Assembly: GCA_902615445.1 (NCBI GenBank)
Contig: CACMOQ010000004.1
Coordinates: forward strand, 44,205-108,204
DNA length: 64,000 nt
Source: an uncultured Pelagibacteraceae bacterium
GTDB lineage: Bacteria > Pseudomonadota > Alphaproteobacteria > Pelagibacterales > Pelagibacteraceae
Reading direction: 5' to 3'
Shown: piece after piece, positions 20,309 through 29,605 of the stretch
How positions within the stretch are numbered: the stretch's first letter is position 1
Layout of the letters: every line of letters starts with the position of its first letter
Program-made: the position numbers and the translations under genes
The notes under the pieces: model-generated
Database searches by the model: none
Told to the model about the DNA's origin: nothing
What the model saw: the letters and a program-made list of their open reading frames with translations, nothing else

Positions 20309-20524
20309 TTTTTTTTCTTTATCTAAATCTGTGCCCCATTTTATTTTATTCCAAATTCTTTCGTGAAAATAATAAAAAAATAAAGGAATTATTGATCCGA
20401 CTCCAAGAATTCCAGCAATTTTTATTGAACCAGTAAATATATAGCCAAACATCATCCAATAAATAAAAATTAAAAATCTCCACGAAAAAGTTTTTGCTAC
20501 TGATCTGATTTTTTTATCAGCCAT
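20303..20524 (-). CDS. DUF2061-like small membrane protein
   Basis: IRSVAKTFSWRFLIFIYWMMFGYIFTGSIKIAG. Confidence 0.8.
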   Translation of the reverse strand: MADKKIRSVAKTFSWRFLIFIYWMMFGYIFTGSIKIAGILGVGSIIPLFFYYFHERIWNKIKWGTDLDKEKKL

Positions 20525-20557
20525 TGAAAGATTTCTTGATTAACTAAATCTCAACTC

Positions 20558-20596
20558 CAAAAAAAAGAGGTGACTTCAGTCTCCCTCCATCACCTC
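20558..20596 (-). terminator. Minus-strand intrinsic terminator-like hairpin
   Basis: Minus strand GAGGTGA - 16 nt loop - TCACCTC followed by TTTTTT; lies in the 3' UTR of the phosphomannomutase gene. Confidence 0.7.
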
Positions 20597-20740
20597 AGTT
20601 AATTTTTAAATGATTCTCAAAATTTTTTTTAACACTTATTAGTTGTATTTGAAGTTTATTAAACTTAGTTTAAACATATGAAATTGTTTTGAGCCTTAAA
20701 TATTGTAAGGTTTTTGAAATAGATGTGTTTAAAATAAAAA

Positions 20741-22195
20741 CTAAATTTTTTGGTCGTATTCACCAATTTTACCAGTCTTTTGAAGTAAACCATCAATGAA
20801 ATCAAATATTTTTTTCTTTCTTTCATTTGATGTAGGACTTTCAGTAACGACGACCAATGAAGGTTTGTTTGAAGATGCTCTAATTAAACCCCATGAGCCA
20901 TCTGAGAATGAAAACCTTACTCCATTAACTGTTAATACTTCATTAATTTCTTGACTATCAATAAGAATTTTATCCTCTTTAATTTTCTGGACCTCTCTCA
21001 CAAGATCTTCAACAACTGTATATTTTTCTTCATCTTTACAGAAAGGAGCCATTGTTGGTGTTTGATAAGTTTTTGGTAATTCACTTATAATTTCATTCAT
21101 CTTTTTATTTTGATTATTTAATAAATGACAAACTTGAATCGCAGAATTTATCCCATCATCATACCCATATCCTAAGGGTTTATTAAAAAAGAAATGACCA
21201 CTTTTTTCGAATCCAGCAAGTGCTTTTTCATGATTTACTTTTCTTTTGATGTGTGAATGTCCTGTTTTCCAATATATTGTCTCACAATTGTTATCCTTTA
21301 AAACTTCATCCGTTGAATAAAGACCAGTTGATTTTACATCAACTACAAATTTAGAATTTTTATGGTTTGGTGCTAAATTTCTTGCTATCAATAACCCTAT
21401 TTTATCTGAAAAAATCTCGTTTCCTTGATCATCAATTACCCCAACTCTATCACCATCTCCATCAAAACCAAATCCAATATCAGCATTATTATCTTTAACT
21501 GCTTTTGCTATAGCATGTAACATTTCTAAATCTTCTGGATTTGGATTGTATTTAGGAAAAGTCCAATCTAATTTACAATCAAGTTCTATTACTTCACAAC
21601 CAATTCCTTTTAAAATATCAGGAGCAAAAACTCCAGCTGTACCATTTCCACACGCAACAACAGCTTTAATCTTTTTTTTTATTTGATTTTTTTCAATTAA
21701 ATCTTGTTTATAAATTTTATCAAAGTCTTTAATTTGTTTTTCGTTTCCACTTCCACTTAGAAATTTTTCATTTAGAGTAATTTCTTTTAATTCTTTCATC
21801 TCATCCGGAGCATGTGTTAATCCTTTTTGAATTCCCATTTTCACACCTGTCCAACCATTTTCATTATGACTAGCAGTTACCATCGCAACCGCATCAGTAT
21901 TTAACTTAAATTGCGCATAATAAACCATTGGAGATAATGATAATCCAACATCTTCTACGTTACAGCCTGTTGATTTTAAACCCTCCTTAAGAGCAGTTTT
22001 AATTTCCTCACTGTAAGATCTATAGTCATGACCCACAACAACTCTTGGATTATTTTTTTTCGTGTGTTTAATAATTTGGGATCCTAAACCTCTGCCTAAA
22101 TTTTTAATACCGGCTTTGTTGATATCTTTTTTATATATCCACCTTGCATCATATTCTCGAAAACCAAATTTATCTATTAAAACTTTATCATTCAT
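20741..22195 (-). CDS. Phosphomannomutase/phosphoglucomutase
   Basis: FGFREYDARWIYKKDINKAGIKNLGRGLG, AVAMVTASHNENGWTGVKMG, IGFGFDGDGDRVGVID. Confidence 0.92.
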   Translation of the reverse strand: MNDKVLIDKFGFREYDARWIYKKDINKAGIKNLGRGLGSQIIKHTKKNNPRVVVGHDYRSYSEEIKTALKEGLKSTGCNVEDVGLSLSPMVYYAQFKLNTDAVAMVTASHNENGWTGVKMGIQKGLTHAPDEMKELKEITLNEKFLSGSGNEKQIKDFDKIYKQDLIEKNQIKKKIKAVVACGNGTAGVFAPDILKGIGCEVIELDCKLDWTFPKYNPNPEDLEMLHAIAKAVKDNNADIGFGFDGDGDRVGVIDDQGNEIFSDKIGLLIARNLAPNHKNSKFVVDVKSTGLYSTDEVLKDNNCETIYWKTGHSHIKRKVNHEKALAGFEKSGHFFFNKPLGYGYDDGINSAIQVCHLLNNQNKKMNEIISELPKTYQTPTMAPFCKDEEKYTVVEDLVREVQKIKEDKILIDSQEINEVLTVNGVRFSFSDGSWGLIRASSNKPSLVVVTESPTSNERKKKIFDFIDGLLQKTGKIGEYDQKI

Positions 22196-22219
22196 ATTTT
22201 TTAGTAGTCAGTATTCTTT

Positions 22220-23113
22220 TTAGTCAAACCATTCTTTAAATTTTACCTGTTTATCAGCAGAATTTAAATAATCTGGTAAATGATGATTATCAATCTTTTT
22301 TAATTTATAATTAAAATTCCATCTTTCTTTATATTTTTCCTTATCAACAAAGTGATTAAAAAAAACCTCTTTATTATCAATTTTTTTTTGAAGATCATTA
22401 ACGGTCATACCGCTCAACTCAAATTCATCATGATGTCCAAAGTTAGTCAATTTTTCATAGAGTTTTTCAGCAGTCATTATATTTGTAAAGTGCCAACCCC
22501 CATCGTTTATTATTTCTAAGTTTATGTATCTTGTATTTGAAAAAAGTGTATCAATTCTCCAAAAAGGATACTTCTTATTTTTTAAATTCCTAAGCCACGA
22601 CATAGAAACTAGGTTCTTTTTTTTTGCCGCTTTAGAACCATACCATGGGATTAAATCATATAATAAATTTAACTTATAATAAAAGAATAATTGTTTAAAA
22701 ATTATTATATTTTTGTTCGAATTTTTGAATTGTTTTGATTTTAGATTTGGTATTTCATCATTATCACTTAGTATTATTAGGTCATTATCTGAGGCTTTAT
22801 CTATTGCTTTGATCATATAGTCATATGAAAGATTTATTCTTTTCAAGCTATCTGATCTTTTTTCATGCGGTTTGGCTAAACCATTTTTTAATCCTATTAT
22901 ATCCTCAGGTTCTTCATCAATGATTATATAAGAAATTTTATCTTTAAATTTAGGATAGTTGTTTATATCAAAATTAAGTTTTTTCTTTTTACCACTATGG
23001 GAAATAGTTGATTCGCAAACAATGAATTTCTCAACATATTCATTTAATATATTGAACCTTAAATCCATCATTAAATGCTCAGAATAGAATGTAGTACAAT
23101 CAAAAATCTTCAT
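22220..23113 (-). CDS. Glycosyltransferase family 17-like protein
   Basis: KIFDCTTFYSEHLMMDLRFNILNEYVEKFIVCESTISHSGKKKKLNF, LIILSDNDEIPNL, GGWHFTNI. Confidence 0.82.
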   Translation of the reverse strand: MKIFDCTTFYSEHLMMDLRFNILNEYVEKFIVCESTISHSGKKKKLNFDINNYPKFKDKISYIIIDEEPEDIIGLKNGLAKPHEKRSDSLKRINLSYDYMIKAIDKASDNDLIILSDNDEIPNLKSKQFKNSNKNIIIFKQLFFYYKLNLLYDLIPWYGSKAAKKKNLVSMSWLRNLKNKKYPFWRIDTLFSNTRYINLEIINDGGWHFTNIMTAEKLYEKLTNFGHHDEFELSGMTVNDLQKKIDNKEVFFNHFVDKEKYKERWNFNYKLKKIDNHHLPDYLNSADKQVKFKEWFD

Positions 23114-23220
23114 ATATTATTTTATTTATCACTTAATAGTCGTTTAGGGCTTCAATTTTAATATTGACTTACTTTATTTGTTAATTTTATGTAATTTAAT
23201 TGTTGATTTTTTTTTTCTAT

Positions 23221-23235
23221 GTTCTATAAATGTTC
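23221..23235 (+). promoter_or_regulatory. Candidate alphaproteobacterial LexA box GTTC-N7-GTTC upstream of nrdA
   Basis: GTTCTATAAATGTTC, inside two direct 9-mers ATGTTCTAT (23219-23227, 23230-23238). Confidence 0.6.
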
Positions 23236-23325
23236 TATTGATTTACTGATTATATAGTATATTAATTATTTGCGCATACAACATCTAGTTGTTTTAGCCA
23301 AAATAACAATTTATAATAATATTTT

Positions 23326-25266
23326 ATGAATAAAATACTATCGCAGGCATTAAAGAAAGCTGTCTCTGAATATAGCCCAGAAATAAAAGACACTATTAAA
23401 GATAAAAGACCTGATCTTTTTTCATTAAATAATGAAACAGAATTATATCAGAACAATAAAGGTATAATTATCAAAATAGACCGGTCAAGAGACAAAAACC
23501 TAACAGATTTTGGTAAAGCAACTTTAAAAGACAGATATCTTGGTCACAATGAATCCTTTCAAGATTTGTTTGCCAGAGTAGCAAGCACTTATTCCGATGA
23601 TAATTTACATGCTCAGAGAGTTTATAATTATATAAGTAACCTTTGGTTCATGCCAGCAACTCCCGTATTATCTAATGGTGGAACAAAAAGAGGTTTACCG
23701 ATTTCATGTTTTTTGAATGAGGCATCAGATAGTCTTGGAGGAATTTTAGATTTATGGAGTGAAAATGTTTGGTTAGCTGCTAAAGGAGGAGGTATAGGTA
23801 GTTATTGGGGAAACTTGAGATCCATAGGAGAGAAGATTGGTAAAGTTGGAAAAACCTCAGGAATAATTCCTTTTATAAAAGTGATGGACTCTTTAACAAT
23901 GGCAATCAGTCAAGGATCATTAAGAAGAGGCTCTGCAGCTTGTTACCTTCCAATTGATCATCCAGAAATTGAAGAGTTTATGGAAATGAGAAGACCAACA
24001 GGTGGTGACCCTAATAGAAAAGCTCTTAATTTACATCATGGTGTTCTAGTTTCAGATGCATTTATGAGAGCAGTTGAAAATGATGATCAATGGGCACTAA
24101 AAAGTCCTGCTGACGGATCTATTCAACAAACTATATCTGCAAGAAATTTATGGATTAGACTATTAACTGCAAGAATTGAAACAGGTGAACCTTACATAAT
24201 TTATATAGATACTGTTAACAGACAAATACCTCAACATCATAAGTTGGCAAATTTAACTGTAAAAACTTCTAATTTGTGTAGTGAAATAACTTTACCAACA
24301 GGAATTGACAAAGATGGTAGAGATAGAACTGCTGTTTGTTGTTTATCATCTTTAAACTTGGAAAAATATGATGAATGGAAAGATGATCCAAATATGATTA
24401 ATGACGTTATGAGATTTTTAGATAATGTTTTGTCTGATTTCATTAATAAAGCTCCTGATCAATTTAAAGATGCAAAATATTCTGCTGAAAGAGAAAGAAG
24501 TGTTGGTTTGGGAGTAATGGGTTTCCATTCGTTTTTACAAAAAAACAGAATCCCTCTTGAGTCGGTGATGGCGAAAGCTTGGAATAAAAAGATATTTAAA
24601 AATATTCATGAAAAAGTTAATCAAGCATCAAAAGATTTGGCTGAAGAAAGAGGCGCATGTCCTGATGCAGCTGAATATGGATATAAAGAAAGATTTTCAA
24701 ATAAAACAGCTATAGCTCCAACCGCTTCTATTTCAATTATTTGCGGAGGTGCTTCACCAGGGGTTGAGCCAGTTGCAGCTAATAGTTATACTCACAAAAC
24801 TTTGTCTGGATCTTTTAATGTTAGAAATAGATATTTAGAGGAAATCTTAGAAAGTCATAATAAAAATGATGATGAGACTTGGTCTACAATCACAACTAAT
24901 CAGGGTTCGGTTTCACACTTAGATTTTTTATCAGACCTAGAGAAGGATGTATTCAAGACTGCTTTTGAATTAAACCAAAAATGGATAATTGAATTAAGTG
25001 GAGATAGAACGCCCTTTATTTCACAAGCACAATCGGTTAATTTGTTTTTACCAGCAGACGTTCACAAAAAAGAATTACATAGGATTCATTTTGATGCATG
25101 GAAAAAAGGCCTAAAAAGTCTTTATTATTGTAGATCAAAATCAATTCAAAGAGCTGAAAATGTCAATAACGCTCAATCGACTGACATAACAGCTAATGTA
25201 TATAAATCAAAAAATCAACAAACCAATGAACAACCAGAATATGAGGAGTGTCTATCATGTCAGTAG
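23326..25266 (+). CDS. nrdA: Ribonucleoside-diphosphate reductase class I alpha subunit, lacking an evident N-terminal ATP-cone
   Basis: MPATPVLSNGGTKRGLPISCF, NLCSEITLP, APTASISIICG, C-terminal ECLSCQ. Confidence 0.92.
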   Translation: MNKILSQALKKAVSEYSPEIKDTIKDKRPDLFSLNNETELYQNNKGIIIKIDRSRDKNLTDFGKATLKDRYLGHNESFQDLFARVASTYSDDNLHAQRVYNYISNLWFMPATPVLSNGGTKRGLPISCFLNEASDSLGGILDLWSENVWLAAKGGGIGSYWGNLRSIGEKIGKVGKTSGIIPFIKVMDSLTMAISQGSLRRGSAACYLPIDHPEIEEFMEMRRPTGGDPNRKALNLHHGVLVSDAFMRAVENDDQWALKSPADGSIQQTISARNLWIRLLTARIETGEPYIIYIDTVNRQIPQHHKLANLTVKTSNLCSEITLPTGIDKDGRDRTAVCCLSSLNLEKYDEWKDDPNMINDVMRFLDNVLSDFINKAPDQFKDAKYSAERERSVGLGVMGFHSFLQKNRIPLESVMAKAWNKKIFKNIHEKVNQASKDLAEERGACPDAAEYGYKERFSNKTAIAPTASISIICGGASPGVEPVAANSYTHKTLSGSFNVRNRYLEEILESHNKNDDETWSTITTNQGSVSHLDFLSDLEKDVFKTAFELNQKWIIELSGDRTPFISQAQSVNLFLPADVHKKELHRIHFDAWKKGLKSLYYCRSKSIQRAENVNNAQSTDITANVYKSKNQQTNEQPEYEECLSCQ

Positions 25267-26273
25267 TAGAAAAAATAGGAGATAAAAAGAAAGGGATAAT
25301 TCAACCAAAGAAAATGGGATTACTAGTTGAGAATCCAGTGTACAAACCATTTAGATATCCATGGTGTTATGATGCTTGGTTAACTCAACAAAGAATTCAT
25401 TGGTTACCAGAGGAAGTACCTCTTGGCGATGACGTAAGAGACTGGCAAAAAAATTTATCACAACCAGAAAAAAATCTATTAACTCAAATTTTCAGATTTT
25501 TTACTCAAGCTGATGTAGAAGTTAATAATTGCTATCTAAGACATTACACAACTGTATTTAAACCTACAGAAGTTCTTATGATGATGACAGCTTTTGCTGC
25601 GATGGAAACAGTTCATGTGGCTGCATACTCTCATCTGTTAGATACAATCGGTATGCCCGAGTCAGAGTATTCAGCTTTTATGAAATATAAAGAAATGAAA
25701 GATAAATACGACTATATGCAGGGTTTTAATGTAAACTCTAAGGAAGATATTGCAAAAACAGTTGCAGTATTTAGTGCATTTACCGAGGGCTTGCAATTAT
25801 TTGCGAGTTTTGCAATTCTTTTAAATTTCCCAAGACACAATAAGATGAAAGGCATGGGTCAGATAGTTACTTGGTCTGTGAGAGATGAAACTCTTCACTG
25901 TAATTCAATGATAAGAATTTTTAAAGAATTTATTAAAGAAAATCCAGAGATTTGGACTCCTAAATTAAAAAAAGAACTTTATGAGGCTTGCAGAACCATT
26001 ATTGAACATGAAGATGCTTTTATAGATTTAGCTTTTGAAATGGGTCCAATGGAGGGTCTAACAGCACAAGAGGTTAAAGATTATATTAGATTTATTGGTA
26101 ACAGAAGATTGGTCCAATTAGGTTTAGAACCAATTTATGATGTGCAAAAAAATCCTTTAGGATGGCTTGATACTATGTTAAATGCGGTTGAACACATGAA
26201 TTTCTTTGAAGGTCGTGCGACAGAGTATTCTAAAGCTTCGACCCAAGGAACATGGGTAGAGGCATTTAGTTAA
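25248..26273 (+). CDS. nrdB: Ribonucleoside-diphosphate reductase class I beta subunit
   Basis: Apparent metal ligands retained: FFTQADVEV (D), METVHVAAY (E,H and radical Y), FTEGLQL (E), RDETLHCN (E,H). Confidence 0.92.
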   Translation: MSIMSVVEKIGDKKKGIIQPKKMGLLVENPVYKPFRYPWCYDAWLTQQRIHWLPEEVPLGDDVRDWQKNLSQPEKNLLTQIFRFFTQADVEVNNCYLRHYTTVFKPTEVLMMMTAFAAMETVHVAAYSHLLDTIGMPESEYSAFMKYKEMKDKYDYMQGFNVNSKEDIAKTVAVFSAFTEGLQLFASFAILLNFPRHNKMKGMGQIVTWSVRDETLHCNSMIRIFKEFIKENPEIWTPKLKKELYEACRTIIEHEDAFIDLAFEMGPMEGLTAQEVKDYIRFIGNRRLVQLGLEPIYDVQKNPLGWLDTMLNAVEHMNFFEGRATEYSKASTQGTWVEAFS

Positions 26274-26362
26274 TTTACTTTATAAAACTAAAAAAATTAA
26301 ATTATAAAAAAAAGCTCAAAAAAATGACCTTAAAACAGTTTTTTTGATAAATAAGATTGTTT

Positions 26363-27637
26363 TTAAAATTGTTCAGACTCAGTTGAACCATCCATTGCAG
26401 TAGTCGAACTCTTTCCACTGCTAATCGTATTAGAAACAGCATCAAAGTAAGAAGTACCAACTTCTCTTTGATGTTTGACACTTGTGTAACCATCTTTTTC
26501 ACGAGCAAATTCTTGTTCTTGAATTTTTGAATAAGCAGACATACCTTCTTTTTTATATTTTTCTGCAAGCTCAAAAATTGCAATATTTTGAGTGTGGAAT
26601 CCAGCAAGAGTAATAAATTGGAATTTATAACCCATAGCACTAATTTCTTTTTGAAAAGAAGCAATTTCTGAATCTGACAAGTGCTTTTTCCAATTAAACG
26701 ATGGTGAACAATTATATGCTAAAAGTTTACCAGGAAACTTTTCATGTATGGCATCTGCAAATTTTTTTGCTTCTTGCAAGTTTGGGGTAGCAGTTTCACA
26801 CCAGATTAAATCTGAATATGGTGCATAAGCTAATCCTCGAGAGATTGCTTGCTCAATTCCAGATTTAACATAATAAAATCCTTCTGGCGATCTTTCACCG
26901 GTCATAAAAGGTTTATCATTATCATCATGATCATTAGTAATAAGTTTTGCAGCATTAGCGTCTGTTCTTGCTAATATAATAAGAGGAACATCAGCAATAT
27001 CTGCGGCTAATCTAGCAGCTTTTAAATTTTTAATCATAGTGCTTGTTGGTACAAGTACTTTTCCACCCATATGACCACATTTTTTTTCACTTGCTAATTG
27101 ATCTTCAAAGTGAACACCTGCAACCCCAGCTTTAATAAATTTTTTTGATAATTCAAATACATTTAAAGGTCCTCCAAAACCTGCTTCACCATCAGCTATA
27201 ATTGGAAGCATGTAATCTATTCTCTTTTCTTTTTTCATGTCTCCATCTAGAAGTTCCATATGTTGAATTTGATCAGCTCGAATTAATGCATTATTCATTG
27301 ACTCTACTAATTTAGGAGCACTATCATAAGGATATAATGATTGATCTGGGTACATTTCACCAGCACTGTTTGCATCGGCAGCAACTTGCCATCCACTTAA
27401 ATAGATTGCCTTTAAACCTGCCTTAGCATGTTGAACAGCGTGGTTACCTGACAAAGATCCTAAAGTGTTAACATAATTTTCTGTATTTAGAAGCTTCCAT
27501 AATTTAACAGATTGTTGTCTGCATAAAGAGTATTCTATTTTAATTGAGCCCCTCAGCCTTTCAACTTCTTGTGGAGTGTAGTCCCTTTTTATTCCTGCAA
27601 ATCTTTTTAAGTCATACGAAATATTTTCTGCACTCAT
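26363..27637 (-). CDS. aceA: Isocitrate lyase
   Basis: [71 protein letters not shown]. Confidence 0.96.
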   Translation of the reverse strand: MSAENISYDLKRFAGIKRDYTPQEVERLRGSIKIEYSLCRQQSVKLWKLLNTENYVNTLGSLSGNHAVQHAKAGLKAIYLSGWQVAADANSAGEMYPDQSLYPYDSAPKLVESMNNALIRADQIQHMELLDGDMKKEKRIDYMLPIIADGEAGFGGPLNVFELSKKFIKAGVAGVHFEDQLASEKKCGHMGGKVLVPTSTMIKNLKAARLAADIADVPLIILARTDANAAKLITNDHDDNDKPFMTGERSPEGFYYVKSGIEQAISRGLAYAPYSDLIWCETATPNLQEAKKFADAIHEKFPGKLLAYNCSPSFNWKKHLSDSEIASFQKEISAMGYKFQFITLAGFHTQNIAIFELAEKYKKEGMSAYSKIQEQEFAREKDGYTSVKHQREVGTSYFDAVSNTISSGKSSTTAMDGSTESEQF

Positions 27638-27697
27638 TAGAGGAATCCTTTGATGTTAAAGCTATTTTAAGAAATGAATTTAGTGAAACTTAAAGAT

Positions 27698-27859
27698 TTA
27701 ATTCGAGTCTCTTGTAGAGTCGTTTAAATCGTTCATTCCACTAGAACCCCAATCACAATGATCATCTCTCATGTAAATCCCTCTTCTATTATGTCGAGCA
27801 AGATCCTCATGTCTTATAATTTGAGCTTCATTTTCAGTGTTTTTTAGTTTTTCGTCCAT
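27698..27859 (-). CDS. Candidate 53-aa protein (MDEKLKNTENEAQIIRHEDLARHNRRGIYMRDDHCDWGSSGMNDLNDSTRDSN) upstream of aceA
   Basis: Uninterrupted ATG-TAA frame on the aceA strand; absent from the ORF track because it is under 60 aa; no strong SD. Confidence 0.45.
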   Translation of the reverse strand: MDEKLKNTENEAQIIRHEDLARHNRRGIYMRDDHCDWGSSGMNDLNDSTRDSN

Positions 27860-27969
27860 GTAAATCTTATAATTTACAGGATTTACAAAATCTACAAAAA
27901 AGTGTAAAAGTATTGTAAATGATAGAAAAAAATTGTAAAAATAAATTTACAAAATTTACAAATGGTAAA
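27859..27969. promoter_or_regulatory. Array of TTTACA/TGTAAA half-sites between aceA side and ScfR/RamB-like gene
   Basis: Exact hexamers begin at 27859, 27873, 27882, 27903, 27914, 27934, 27946, 27955; variants at 27891 (TCTACA) and 27964 (GGTAAA). Confidence 0.65.
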
Positions 27970-29401
27970 TATGAGTCAAATTAATTTAAAAATTGGTCCA
28001 AAAATTAAGGCTTTTAGAAGACAACTTGGTCTTCAGGCCAACAAATTAGCTGAAGAATTAAATATTTCCCCTAGTTATTTAAATTTGATCGAGGGGGGAA
28101 AAAGGAAAATAGATGGAGATTTACTATTAAAAATTTGTGAAAAACTAAATATTGAGCTTTCTCAGCTTACTACAAAAACTGACTTAAATTTAGAAAACAC
28201 TTTGTCTGAAATTCTAGATGATGAATTATTTGAGGATTTAGACATTTTAGGACCAGAGGTAAAAGATCTTGTTGGTACAAATCCAAAAATAGGAAAGGCA
28301 ATAGTTAGATTGGGGGATATCCTTAAAAAGAAAGATCACGAACTTGTAAACAAAATAGAGAAAATATCTGGGAAGATTGTAGATAATAGAAAAAATTCTT
28401 TCCCGGGAGAGGTTATATCAGATTTTTTACAAGAAAATAAAAATTATTTCCCAAAACTAGAAGATTTTGCGAATAAGGTTTTTGATAAAGTTCAAAAAAA
28501 CAATCGAACAAGATATATAGCACTTTGTGAGTACTTAAACTCAGAATATAATATAAAAGTGAAAGACGTTATACCTGAGGAAAATAAACCGTTTTCTAAG
28601 ATTTTTAACAAAAATAAAAAAGAGCTTTTGTTAAGTGATTATAGTTCTTTAGAGACAAAAAAACTTCATGCAGCTGCTCAGATAGCTCAAGAGGGTGCAA
28701 TTAAAGAAATAGAGGAATACTTAAAAAAATTTACTTTTCCATCTGAAGAATCAAAAAAATTGACTAAAGTAGCTTTACTAAACTATTGTGGTGCAGCAAT
28801 TCTGATGCCATATAAACAGTTCCATTCTCAATGTAAAAAACTTAAATATGATTTAGAGCTATTACAAAATACTTTTGCAACTTCTTTTGAACAAGTAGCG
28901 CATAGAGTTACTTGTCTTCAAGATCCAAAATTACCTGGTATTCCATTTCATTTTCTGAGGGTAGATATGGCTGGAAATATTTCTAAAAGATTCTCTTTAT
29001 CAGGAATTGAAATTCCAAGGTATGGTGGAGCGTGTCCTAGATGGAATGTTTATTCAGCATTAACTAGACCAGGTGTAATTCAAGCAGCTGTTAGTAAAAT
29101 GAGTAATGGGGAAAAATACGTTTGTATTGCCAGGACCGTCGAAAAAGGTATCGGTAGATTTGGTCAATCAAAAAGTATTCTATCAATTGGCCTTGGATGT
29201 GAAGCAAAATATGCAAAAGATTTTATTTACACTGAAAATATAAACATTAACGATAAATCTACCGAAATACCAATAGGTGTATCATGTAGAACATGCGATA
29301 GATTAGACTGTTCCCAAAGAGCTTTTCCTCCTTTACATAAAAAATTTGATGTTGATATTAATTCGAGAGGTGTATCAGTCTATGTTGGAGATAAAAGTTA
29401 A
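27962..29401 (+). CDS. XRE/ScfR-type transcriptional regulator (RamB-like, short-chain fatty acyl regulator family); start may be the ATG at 27971
   Basis: N-terminal HTH LGLQANKLAEELNISPSYLNLIEGGKRK; C-terminal SCRTCDRLDCSQRAFPP domain. Confidence 0.85.
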   Translation: MVNMSQINLKIGPKIKAFRRQLGLQANKLAEELNISPSYLNLIEGGKRKIDGDLLLKICEKLNIELSQLTTKTDLNLENTLSEILDDELFEDLDILGPEVKDLVGTNPKIGKAIVRLGDILKKKDHELVNKIEKISGKIVDNRKNSFPGEVISDFLQENKNYFPKLEDFANKVFDKVQKNNRTRYIALCEYLNSEYNIKVKDVIPEENKPFSKIFNKNKKELLLSDYSSLETKKLHAAAQIAQEGAIKEIEEYLKKFTFPSEESKKLTKVALLNYCGAAILMPYKQFHSQCKKLKYDLELLQNTFATSFEQVAHRVTCLQDPKLPGIPFHFLRVDMAGNISKRFSLSGIEIPRYGGACPRWNVYSALTRPGVIQAAVSKMSNGEKYVCIARTVEKGIGRFGQSKSILSIGLGCEAKYAKDFIYTENININDKSTEIPIGVSCRTCDRLDCSQRAFPPLHKKFDVDINSRGVSVYVGDKS

Positions 29402-29406
29402 TAATA

Positions 29407-29571
29407 ATGGTTAAGTTTATTGTTCCAGCAGTAGTTATTTTTCTTGTTGTTTTATTTTGGGAAAAAATAAACAAAGTAATTTATAAAAAATTTAATATAA
29501 AAATCAATTATGTAATTTTAATAATATCAATATTAATTTTAGGAGTCATTTTTGCATTGTTATATTTTTGA
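29407..29571 (+). CDS. Candidate 54-aa membrane protein (MVKFIVPAVVIFLVVLFWEKINKVIYKKFNIKINYVILIISILILGVIFALLYF)
   Basis: Uninterrupted ATG-TGA frame with two hydrophobic segments between regulator and rseP; under 60 aa so not in track. Confidence 0.5.
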   Translation: MVKFIVPAVVIFLVVLFWEKINKVIYKKFNIKINYVILIISILILGVIFALLYF

Positions 29572-29605
29572 TTTATTATGTTCATAAATTTAATTAGAAA
29601 AAATT

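Noticed and set aside
25248-26273. Possibility that NrdB is a metal-free class Ie subunit
   Set aside because: The apparent ligand carboxylates/histidines and the tyrosine next to EXXH are present (METVHVAAY, RDETLHCN), so a conventional metal-dependent subunit is more likely.
26302-26664. 120-aa minus ORF at the end of aceA
   Set aside because: Out-of-frame reading of the isocitrate lyase C-terminus; Leu/Lys-rich low-complexity translation.
27859-27969. Possibility that the TTTACA cluster is a CRISPR array or replication iteron set
   Set aside because: Units are only 6-9 bp, occur in both orientations with irregular spacing, and lie in a divergent promoter; regulatory half-sites explain them better.
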